This document shows, piece by piece, positions 9,116 through 21,100 of a stretch of DNA of 64,000 nt. The notes beneath the pieces are model-generated. The model searched no databases. It was not told the origin of the DNA and saw only the letters and a list, made by a program, of their open reading frames with translations. Source of the DNA: Bryopsis sp. KO-2023 (lineage: Eukaryota; Chlorophyta; Ulvophyceae; Bryopsidales; Bryopsidaceae); the NCBI GenBank assembly GCA_030272585.1, contig BSYQ01000005.1:3627501-3691500 (forward strand), written 5' to 3'. Position 1 is the first letter of the stretch, and each line of letters opens with the position of its first letter. Both the position numbers and the translations under genes were made by a program.

Positions 9116-12100
9116 CTAGTCCATGGGAGACTTTTGACGTAAATACTCCTGCAGCACTTGCTGCGCATTACCCAAGTGATGGGACGGGAGCCACTGGTCC
9201 TCTTCCGATCCGTATCCTTCCCAGGAAACCAAGTACTCTGTCACATTCTTCTTTTTTCGCCGTTTGGTTCGATGTGTCTTGATCTTTTCGACGATATATT
9301 CCTCGACTCCTTCCAACACCACTGGATCTGGAGGTGGAGAAATAACCCTGGCTGGAAACTCCTTTGATCCATCTTCAAAAGCTTTTAGTTTGGAAACATG
9401 AAAAACATCATGTATTTTCCAGTGATTAGGAAGTTCCAACCTGTAAGTTACTGATGTCACAATATCAATAATTCTAAAAGGTCCACAAAACTTAGATACC
9501 AACTTCCGGCCCATCATTGGCGGTAAGGGTAAATCAGCTGTCGATAAAAAGACATACTGATTTAATGCAAAACTTGCATCCCTCCGCCCTCGGTTTGCGA
9601 CAGCCCTCTGTCGCTGTTGGCTTTTCAAAATCGCTTTCCGAGCCAGCTGTAAACTTTTAGCCCAAACTGTCCACCATTCATCTGAAACTGGAGCTGAGTC
9701 TAACAAATCCTGAGGAGATCTGGGATGTTGCCCATAAACCAAATAAAAAGGTGTAAAACCTGTAGATGAATGAACGGATGAGTTATAAGCAAACTCAGCC
9801 GCCACTAATTTAGTGTCCCAATCACCCCTTATGGTCGAAATATAAATCCGCAACATATCTCCGACTACTCGATTTGCTCTTTCAGTCATTCCATCAGTTT
9901 CAGGGTGATATCCAGAGGACATAGCTAAACGAGTCCCCGCTAATTCCCACAGTTTTCGCCAAAACTGGCCTGTAAAACGAGTATCTCGATCGGAAATAAT
10001 AGCCTCTGGCAACCCATGATGTCTAAAAATTGTATCAAAGAAAATTTCGGCTACCCCACTAGCTGTAACTGCAGTAGTGGTGGCTACCAAGTGAATCATT
10101 CGACTAAAACGATCAACCATAACCACTAAATAATCATGACCCTTCTGTGTCATAGGTAAAGGTCCCACAAAATCCAAACAAACTTCTTTCCAGCGTTCGT
10201 CTGGAAATGGAATTGGCTGATATAACCCCAATGGTTTTTGAGTGCTAGACTTGTTTTTCTGACAGCCAACACAAGTTCTAACATATCGTTCGACATCCTC
10301 AGTACATCTAGGCCAATAATATCGTTTTCGAACATTTGCGACAGTTTTGTGTCGCCCAAAATGTCCAGCCTGATCATGACATTCCGCCAACACTGTTTGT
10401 CGAATCTCCTTTTTCTTTGGAATATACCAAAACCATTTGTCTTTCAGACTATACCACAATTTTGTGCCATCCCACCTATAACGCGGATCTTTTTCACCAG
10501 CTTCCCAATTAGCAATGACTTCTTTGCAATGTTCATCCTCTTGATATGCAAGTCTAACCTGTTCCTGAAAAACTACGCCTGATAGTGAAGCTTGTGGGTG
10601 ACGCAATAGTGGTCGGCTGTGTTGATTGGATTCGTGATAACTTGCTGGCTAACGCAAGTATACTTGTGGGGTTTGTTGATTTAGACAACTCTCTAGCTAG
10701 CGCGGTTGTGAACGCTACTAGAGCACTTGGGTTGGGAAGTGATTGCGTCAGGCAAACACTTAACACACACACACACAAACACACACACAAGCGGGAACAC
10801 ACCAATCCCACGAATCCCGAGTTCTTACAAAATAAAGTGAACGTCAAAACAACGAGTGGGCCTCTTAAGTACCCCTAAGTGTAGTACGCTGACGCATGCC
10901 CCAAACTCTGGGTCTAATCTGTCTTACTCGTGAACCCACATGCGTCAGCCACCCTCGGCTCTATCCCAAACTACCTCGTGAGCGCTAAAAGACTAACATA
11001 CGCCCCCCCCGCAAAAAGTGGGCGCCCACGCACACCAAACACAAAGAAAAACAAAAATACAAAAACACAAACACAAAACTCACCCACTCCCATACCCACA
11101 CCCAACTGTCTTGGACCTGTCTCTTGCTCTGACGTCTCTGACAGCTGCTGCACGCACACACTTGGTCGACGATAACTCCTTTTCCCTCCTCCTTAACGCT
11201 GTTCCGGCGCTTGCGCTTGCTGATTAGCACGCTGCTCCTGCGCATGCGCTTGCTGCACTGCACGATACCGGACACAGGGATCAAATGCGGCAGCCACCCT
11301 CTTGGACTTTAGGAATGGCAGATCCCTTGTGATGCCGGACACCTTGAGCTGCCGCTTCACACACATGTTGCAGTGTGGCAACTTCTCGTGCTCAGCCGGG
11401 AACGGAGGGATTTCTTCGAACGTCGAGCGTGTCAGCGTCAACATATGGGCAGGTAGAGAGAATGGGGAGACGGTGGCGATGGACTTGTTGTCCACTTCCG
11501 CGACTTTTTGGACCGCCGTGACGATGCGCCCCAGCATCGAGTATGCCAACCAGTGAGCATCACACACGAGGTGATACCCACAAGGAAGGACGGAATACTT
11601 CTTCTGCGTCAGCCGCTGAGCACTTGCCTGCATTGGGCTTCTCCCGCACCAAATGCACATGGGCAACTCGTGAAAGTGCCGGTTGCCGCGGTAATTTTGC
11701 AAGGCTCGGTCCCTGGGGTTAGTATATTGGACCTTCGGCCATTTCTCTGACGCAGTGATGGGGCCAATCTCGCAATAATTGCGGCGGGTGTATCGGCAGC
11801 CATTATGTTTGTCGGAAAGAAAGATATAAACAACGGTTTGTGCGTCTTTAGACTCTTTTTCACTCAGGAGCTCGCTCCGTTTACACAAACACTAGGGCAA
11901 AATGGTTCGAGGGCTGCGCTTATAAGGCTGGGTGACTCGTACACTTTCCTCGTTGGGTTATTGGGGTGAGACACCAACGTTTTGCTCGGTTGGAGTCTCG
12001 TCAAGACCACCTCAACACGTCACTTGATAGGGGTTTTCTCGGAACAACCACACTATCTCGAATGTGACATCGTTTGCCCGGTTTCTAAAGTACTACTGAA

Positions 12101-15100
12101 GCTACACTTACTGCGCCAGCCAAATAACTTAGGCACCTAACGCATTAAAGTTAAAGAGTTGGTTTGGAAGTCGACAGAGTTTTTCTAAGGTATCCTTTTT
12201 CGCGCCCCCTTGCTATAAGGAGTTCCACCTTAGCCATCAAACACTCTGCTTCCCTATTCTCTTCCTTTCTGCAACTCTTTTCTTTCTTTCTCTTTAAATG
12301 CGCGAAGTATATCTGGTGCGTTAACCAGATTAGCTTCAGGTTCCCAAGTAGCGTCAAGTAGATCGTATCCTTTCCACAGCACTAGGTATTCACGATTGCG
12401 TTTACCTCTAGCCCTTAGGATATTTTCGACCTCATACTCTACTTCGCTACCAATCAACTCTCCTTCTGGAGGTTGTATCTGCCTGCTGTTATCACTCGAG
12501 GCGTGATAACGCTTGAACTTAGAAACATGAAACACTGGGTGAATGAGCCATGTTTCCGGAAGTTGAACTCTGTAAGCCACCTTTGATATTTTCTCCACAA
12601 TTTCAAAGGGACCCACAAATCGACGGCGCAGTTTGGGACTCACTTTGTTCAAAGCAGCCAACGGAATAAAACGGCTTTTTATCAGGACTTTATCCCCTTT
12701 CTCAAAAGCAATATCTTTCCTCTTCTTGTTTGCACTCACACACATTCTGTGTTGTGCTCTAGAGTAATATGCTTTTGCGGTATCTAAGTCCTGTGCCATC
12801 CGTGCTACCATAGTCTTAACTGCTTCCACTTGAAATTGCGTTACCGTCCCACCAATGTTTGGTGTTTCTGGATGGTACCCATACATCAAGTATGCAGGTG
12901 CGAACCCTGTACTCGCATTCACTGCATTGTTTGCTGCAAACTCTGCTGTAGGTAAATACTCAACCCACTTATGGGGATACCTCTCAGCATATGGCCTTAG
13001 AAAATTTTCCAGAGTACGTATGGTAACCTCACTCTGCCCATCCGTCTGAGGGTGGTAAGCTGTACTCATACGAATCTCTGTACCCAGAGCTTTAAAAAGC
13101 GTCTGCCAGAACTTGCTGGTAAAGCGAGGGTCTCGATCAGACACAATCACTTTAGGTAGGCCATGGTTGCGGTAAACATGTTCGATAAAAAGTTGGGCGT
13201 ATCCTGCAGCGGTAATCTCTTTAGTACATGGGGCGAAATGCACAAACTTGGTAAGTCTATCGACAAAGACAGCTACAGCACTAAACCCATTGGATGCTGG
13301 TAGATCTGTCACCAAGTCAGTGGTAATCTGCTCCCACTTCCGCTCAGGTATTGGCAGGGGTTGAAGTAAGCCCATAGGCTTCTGTGTGTCAGCCTTTATT
13401 TGTTGGCACACAGGGCATTCGCGCACAAATGCCTTCAACTCATTCATCCACCCCTTCCACCAATATCGCCGCGCTAGGATTTCTCCTGTTCGCGCTGGTC
13501 CTGTATGGCCTGCTGAAGGTGTCTCATGGCACTCCTTCATGATCTTATTGCGCTGGCCTTTAGGAACCACCACTTTCTCGACTAATCCTCTCTTTGGGAC
13601 CGTCCAGAGTATTCCCTCTCTGAGGAAATATCCCTCAACTTCCTCGCCACTCTCAAGCTTCCGCAATATCTTCACCAAGGAGTTATCAGCTTGGAGGGCT
13701 TGTTTCCACTCGTCTTGGCTTGCTTGATGCACTTGCCAAGTGGAAATGTTCATCGCAGTTTCCACGGGCTTAGGAACACTGCGGGAGAGAGCATCTGCTA
13801 ACACATTAGCCTTGCCTTTGATATAGGAGATCTTGGGGTTGATCGAAGTCAGGTACCCCGCCTCAAGCCATCTTGCTTGGGTTCTAGAAAGGTTCCTCTG
13901 CGACAGAATATGCGTCAGAGGTTGGTGGTCAGTGAACACTGTTACTCCACCCGCACAACCTTCTAGATAATGTCTCCACTGCACCATCGCATAACATATT
14001 GCACACAACTCTTTGTCGTATGGTGCATAGTTAAGCTCGGCAGGCTTGAATCTACGTGAGAGGTAAGCTATTGGCTGTAGCCCCTCTCCATGATCCTGTG
14101 TTAACACGGCACCGATGGCCTCATTCGACGCATCAGTGATCACAGTGTAAGGCAGTGACGCATCTGGAAAAATAAGGACGGGAGCTTGACTTAAACGCTT
14201 TTTCAGTTCATTGAATGCGCCACGCTCAACCTGTCCCCATCTCCAGGGATGGTCTTTTTTCACTAAGTCATGGAGTGGTCCAGCAACATGTGCAAACTGG
14301 GGAATGAATTTCCTGTAGTATGAAACCATTCCAAGGAAACTACGTACATCGCTAACACTCTGTAGTTCCTTCCACTCCTTCACTGCCTTCACTTTTTGTT
14401 CCTGTGGTTCTAACCCACTTCCGCTAATGCGGTAGCCAAGATAGTCTACTGTTGCGACAGCCAGCTCACTTTTACTTGCCTTAGCAAAAAGCTGATATTC
14501 TGCTAGTCGCGACAGGACTTTCTCTAAGTGTTCGGCATGCTGTTCCATATTTTCAGAGAAGATGAGTATGTCATCGATAAAGACAACAACAAAATCATCT
14601 AAAAACTCTGCGAGTAGGTCTTGCACTAGAGTTTGGAATTGCGCTGGGCAATTGGTTAGCCCAAAAGGCGCTACCAAAAACTCAAAGTGACCGTATCTCG
14701 TGCGGAACGCTGTTTTATCTGTATCAGATGGCCTTACTGGAAATTGCCAATAGCCTGATCGCAGATCTAACTTTGAGAACACTTTGGCTTTGAACACTCT
14801 ATCCATCAATTCTTCTGGCAGGGGTAAAGGATATCGGTTTTTCACCGTCACCTTATTAATCCACCTGTAATCCACACACATCCTTAAGCCTCCATCCTTT
14901 TTTGGTACAAACAGGATTGGCGCGCCCCAAGGGGACTCGGATGGTTTGATTTTCTTCTGTTCCAGAAGGTAGTCCACTTGTGCTTTCACTTCATCCAGCT
15001 CTGCTGGTGAAAGCTTGTATATTGGACGATGGATAGGTGTTGGATCCTCCAGGTCTATCTTAAATTCATGACCTTTTCTCTTCGGAGGGATCCCTGGGGG

Positions 15101-18100
15101 TAAATCACGAGGGAACACACCACGGTGTGTTTCTACCACCTTTTTAATTTCGGCAGGGGTGTCTGAACGAATAAGTTTACCAATCTCATCCTCAGTGTTG
15201 AATGGCTGTGTTCGCTCTATTGCGTCAGGCAATTCATGTTGGCCTAAAGCTTTCTCTTCAGATTCTTGCACTACAACCATGAATGCTGTCTCTGTTTTGA
15301 GATGACGCATCATTCGTTTAGCTGAACACTCAGTCACTGGCACTTCTTGCAGTATCGACTGTACTTTTCGTTCAGGTTCAATACTCTCTTGGGTTGGATG
15401 ACGCAACGGGAGATGAAACACTTGGCTGTTTTTGCAAACTGAAATCTCATTTTGCTGAAAGTCTATGCGGGGGTTTTCTTTCTGCAACCAAGGCATGCCC
15501 AATATTAGGTCATAACCAAGGTCTGGGAACAGATCCGCTTTCATTTTGCACTTCAGCCCTCCTATCTTTACTCGGAGGTTGTTACAGCTGCCAGCCAGTT
15601 CTTTAATATCTCCGTTTGCCAACATTGCTCTCTTGGAGCTTGGTGTAATCGACAACCCGAGATCACGCGCTACCTTATCATTGATATAGTTTGCGGTACT
15701 TCCACAATCAATGAATGCATAAAGGTCCGTGGTCTTGATCCGTGCTTTTACTTCGTACCCTCTCACAGGCACTTCTTGAATTTTTAACAGAGGGCATGTG
15801 TCACCCTTGGTTGACGAAGTTGATCGAACTTCTGACACATTAACTCGCTCTGTGGTAGACCGCTGGGTTGTTTCTGACCCACTATCGTCTACGTCTGCAG
15901 GCAGGGACTCCTGTAGACTACTCTGCGACTCCAATGAGCCCACAGATTCACTAACAGAGGGAAGAGATGCAGATGACGCATGAGGCGCGTCCATCTCATC
16001 CGGTGTGCTTTCCTTCTGTTCATTGTTCCAATCGCAGTTGTCATGTGCCGATTGGGTAGATGTGGAGAGTGTCTCTGTTCTCTCTTCACGCGGTGTACTA
16101 GTCCGCTCCTCAGGTTTTCCGCTGTGAGTACTTTTAACCTTTTTCGAGGCACCTACTTTTGATCTATGCTTCCTACGCCGCCTACGAACTCTATTTCGCT
16201 TACGACGTTTGCGTCGGCCAGGCTCAGACGAAGCAGTTTCCTGCCTGGCGGTCAGTTTAACATTTTTTTTTACATCGGGGAGGTTTTTCACCTCCTCCAA
16301 TCTAGGACATTGCCTCACAGGGTGACCCTTCTTTCCACAAAGATAACAATTATATCCCCCTCCCCCCTGGGGGTTCTGTCTTCCCTGATTGGCTTGTCCT
16401 CTTCCACGGTTACCACCACCGCGTCCACGTCCACCACCACCACGTCCTCCTCCTCGTCCTTGTTGCTGTTGCTGCTGCTGTTGTACTCCTGCGGCAGCTT
16501 GTGGTGGTGCTTGGGCTGGTGGTGTAGGGTTCTGCTGCTGCTGACCCTGATTCTGGCCTTTTTTCTTTCTTCCACCACGCCAGACTCCTTTCTTTTTCGG
16601 ATTGGTCTGCCCTCCTTGGCCTTGTGTTCCAACTCCAAGGGCTTCCAATCGTTCGGCGGATATGATGGCAGCCTCGACATCTCGAGGTACCGTTGCAGCG
16701 ACTAACTTCTGAACTTCACTCTTAAGTCCATCCACGAAGAGCAAATACTGGTGATCCTCTTCGAGGTCTGGAATCCTCAAGACTAACCGCTGAAACTCTT
16801 TAACGAACTGTTTCACGGTTCCAGTCTGCTTGAGTTTGTGGAGGTCACGCCACGCTTCATCTCGATCACTAGAGAATTCGAAAGCTGTAGCTAAGCCATC
16901 CATGAAGTCCATCCAGTCACGGAAGGGTGGTCTTTCACCTCGGTGAATTTTCAACTCTTGCATCGTTAACCAATCCGAGGCAGCCCCATAAAGGTTAGTG
17001 GCCATAATCGATTGCCACTGTGCTTCATGCACTCCGCAGGTTCTCAAGTACCGCGTCATGAGCACTTGCCATTTACGGGCTTTTGGTTCTCCACTTCCGT
17101 TAAATGCGCGAGGCATTTGCAACTTGACGGTGCTAGGCAACCACTGTCCTTGCCTAGGAGGTCCTGGGCCTGCCGGTCCAGCGCCACCTCCACCTCCACC
17201 TCCATCAGGAGGTCCACCGGGAGGTCCACCGCCTCCACCATCTCCACCGCCGCCACCACCTCCTCCGCCATCAGGCGCACCTGGAATGCGGGAAGGTGGG
17301 CGGTTTCGTCTGTCGCGGTAATCATCACCGCCATCATCATCTGGGTCGTCATCACCAGGGTCTCCAAAGTTTCCACGCATACGCGGAACTCGACTGGGTC
17401 CACCAGTAGACTCATATGAACCAAGTGCAGCAAAGGGATTATTTTCTACCCTTGCTCCCAAAGCACTTAACCCAAGTCCCAATCTTCCAGTACGTGTGGG
17501 GATCTGCATGGGTTCTTTTCCTTTCTCTTCTCTGACCTGTGCCTTAGCACGCTCAAGGTCAATTTGATATAACACTTCTGCTGAGGAGAGAACTCTTGGG
17601 TTAATTCGTGTGGGTCTACGTGATCCATCGGCAGAGTCGGGTTCTGAGATGCGTACTCCAGGCTGAGCTCTTGTACTTGGAGGTATCAACTGAGGGAATG
17701 TGAAATCAGCGTCTGGTGCGCTATCCACTGCAGTGCATGGTGGTGCTTCTGCAGCAACAATTTCACCCTCCTCGACCTGTACTGCTGGAGGAGCCGGTAT
17801 TGTTGAGGTTCCTGCCCCAACCATTCCTACCGCGAAGCTCTGGTCTAGTGGCGGCCATGATGCAGCCAACTGCTTTACTGATTTCTTCGGCAGCGGCATC
17901 CCAAAGGCTGAGTCCTCAGGCTCAGGGGAAGTTGATTCTTCACGCTCTGGTGATACTGCTCGAGCATCACTTCCACTTTGGGCACTCTGGCTTCCGCCAC
18001 TCACATCCTCCATGCTTCGTTCCAGGCCAGATAATCTTAAGGCAACCACATCAGCTGCATCTTGCTGCTGATCCCAGGTTTTGGATGCCTTTTTCTCCAA

Positions 18101-21100
18101 GGCAATCAAATCTTTTTGAATTGCTACTCTTGAGCTCTGCAAACGCTTCACCTCAGCACCTTGTTTATGCAAGGACTCCCGAAACAATTCTAGAGTCCGT
18201 TCGACTTTTTCATTGGAATCCGCAACAGTTCCTAATAAGCCTTCAATTCTCCGCCCTTGAACAAGGGATAACTCGGAGAGTTGTTTTAACTGAAGTGCTG
18301 AGGCTTCAGTTGCTTCTTTTAGGTCAGCAAAACGAGAGTCCGCTAGAATGTCTGCGGCATCCATTCTCCTCGTTATTGCATCCACAGAAGCTTTGATCTC
18401 GGCTCTTTCTTTCCTATGGTCGATATCTTGGCGTAATAGCCTCTGCTCGTATCGACTATGTTGAGCCGCTACTGAATCCAGCTTCTGCTGTTGCGACACC
18501 ACCGCATGCTGTGTGGCCTCAACCTGTTGCGCATGCTGGTGCTGTGTTTCCAGCGCCTGCCCGATCACCTCTGATGCGCCAGCCAGTTGGTTCGACACAG
18601 AGGCCTCAGTATGGGCTAGCCTCTGCCCCAGTGTCTGGTCAACTTGCTGCAGGTGACCCCTTAGCCCGTGGGCTAAATCGTCCACACGGTCATGGACCGC
18701 GTCCACATCCTCTCTTAAGGCTTCCGCATCAGCTCCCATGTCTATGTCGACAGCTGCTTGCTGGACATTGTGGATGTTCTGGACGTTTATTTGTTGATAC
18801 ACAACATTGGGTGCGTCAGGCAATTCCTCATCGAACTCAGGTTCAATCCCTGGCTCTTCGACTTGAGGCTCGCGCACTGCCAATGCGTGTTCACGGTCAG
18901 CCATGGTCTCTCAGCCACTATTTGGGAGTACTCAACAACCACGGTTGGAGTTTCTCTCTACCAAACAAACAAACAAAAACGTTTGTTGCGCCACGTTCAC
19001 AAGTTTCGATCTCAAGAACTTAAAGTTCTTGCCTAGCTCCGAAACCAATTGATAGTGAAGCTTGTGGGTGACGCAATAGTGGTCGGCTGTGTTGATTGGA
19101 TTCGTGATAACTTGCTGGCTAACGCAAGTATACTTGTGGGGTTTGTTGATTTAGACAACTCTCTAGCTAGCGCGGTTGTGAACGCTACTAGAGCACTTGG
19201 GTTGGGAAGTGATTGCGTCAGGCAAACACTTAACACACACACACACAAACACACACACAAGCGGGAACACACCAATCCCACGAATCCCGAGTTCTTACAA
19301 AATAAAGTGAACGTCAAAACAACGAGTGGGCCTCTTAAGTACCCCTAAGTGTAGTACGCTGACGCATGCCCCAAACTCTGGGTCTAATCTGTCTTACTCG
19401 TGAACCCACATGCGTCAGCCACCCTCGGCTCTATCCCAAACTACCTCGTGAGCGCTAAAAGACTAACAACGCCTGCTCGGACTTTTGCCACAGCGTTTAA
19501 TTCCATTTCCGACCTTCGACTTAATGCATCTGCAACTGTATTTTCTTTTCCAGGTTTGTATTTAATCTCAAAATCAAACTCCTGTAAAGTTTCCATCCAC
19601 CTAGCCTGTCTACTGGATAATTTAGGCTGCGTCTGAATATATTTCAGCGGAGCGTGGTCCGTGTGAACCACAAATTTCCTCGCCCCCAAATAATGTCGCC
19701 AAGTTTTCAAACAATAGACTATCGCATACAGTTCTTTTTCGTGTGTCGGATAATTCCTTTCAGCTGAATTTAATTTCCGACTTTCAAACGCGGCTAGTTG
19801 TTGCCCCTGACCTTGATCTTGCGTCAAAACTCCTCCAATAGCAAAATCCGATGCGTCTGTAGTTACTTCAAAACTCAACTCCGGATCTGGAATTATCAAC
19901 ACAGGTGCCTCCTGCATGCTCTTTTTTAGCGTCTGAAACGCTTTCTCCTGACTTTCAGTCCACTGCCATTTAACTTCCTTCCTTGTTAGTTCATGTAACG
20001 GCGTTGCAATCCCAGAGTATCCCTTAATAAATTTCCGATAATAATTCGCTAAACCCAAAAACGACCTAATATCCCGAACTGTCTGAGGTTGTGCCCACTC
20101 CTGAATGGCTAAAACTTTCTTAGGTACCACGGAGAGTCCCTCTCTTCCGACTATGTGTCCCAAAAATTCGACTTCTGTCATCCCCAAATCACATTTGTCC
20201 GGTGAAACGTAAAGTTTGTGTTTTTCGAGTAGCTGAAACACTTGTCTAAGATGTTCCTTATGCTCTTCCCAGTTCCGACTGTAAACTAAGATATCATCGA
20301 GATAAACTATAACAAACTTATCCAGATGTGGTCGAAAAACATCGTTCATCACATTCATAAAAGTTGCTGGTGCATTTGTCAACCCCATTGGCATAACTGT
20401 GTATTCGTAAGATCCATATCTAGTTCGAAAAGCAGTTTTCGCCCAATCCTTTTTTGCCATCCTGACTTGATAATATCCCGAACACAAATCTATTTTCGAG
20501 AAGTATTTTGCGCCATGAAGCTGATCTATCGGTTCATCTATTCTTGGAATCGGGTAAGCGTTTTTCACCGTCACCTTATTCAATGCCCGATAATCTACGC
20601 ACATACGTAGTTTCCCATTTTTCTTCGGTACAAAAATTACCGGTGCTCCCCAAGGTGATCTACTCGGTCGAATAAACCCTTTTTCCGACATGGCTGCAAT
20701 CTGAGTTTTCAGTTCTGCCATTTCCTTGATGCCTAATCGATAAGGTGCTTTACTTTGTGGAACCGTGCCTGGTTCCAACTGGATCGTGTGCTCGATACCT
20801 CTGGAAGGGGGTATCTCACTGGGTAATTCTTCCACAAAAGTATTAGGAAATTCCTGTCTGATTTCTGCTGCAAGTTCAGCTTGTCTGGAAACATTTTGTT
20901 CAGAGTCAGTTCTGTTCAAACATGTTTCAAACACCATCAGCACATACTGTTCCTCTTCCTCCTCTCCGGGGTTTGCCGGAGGAATCAAATGTTCTTTCAG
21001 CCCGTCTGAAACTACTACCTCATTTGTTCGAAAATCAACCCGGGGATTATGCTTAGCCAGCCAAGTTTTTCCCAATATAGCATCATACTTAGCAAGAGAC

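Larger units (their letters stand above)
10580..19468 (-). mobile_element. Gypsy B: Ty3/gypsy chromovirus nested in gypsy A pol
   Basis: 419-bp LTRs at both ends look identical, so the insertion is recent. The duplication ACGCC lies at 10575-10579 and 19469-19473. The primer site TTGGTTTCGGAGC follows the right LTR on the minus strand; the purine tract GCGGGGGGGGCG abuts the left LTR. It carries one 2216-codon gag-pol ORF and one accessory ORF after pol. Confidence 0.96.

Noticed and set aside
10585-10878. Cys/Val/Leu-rich frames in the gypsy B LTR
   Set aside because: They come from the CA-repeat of the LTR and appear in both LTR copies.
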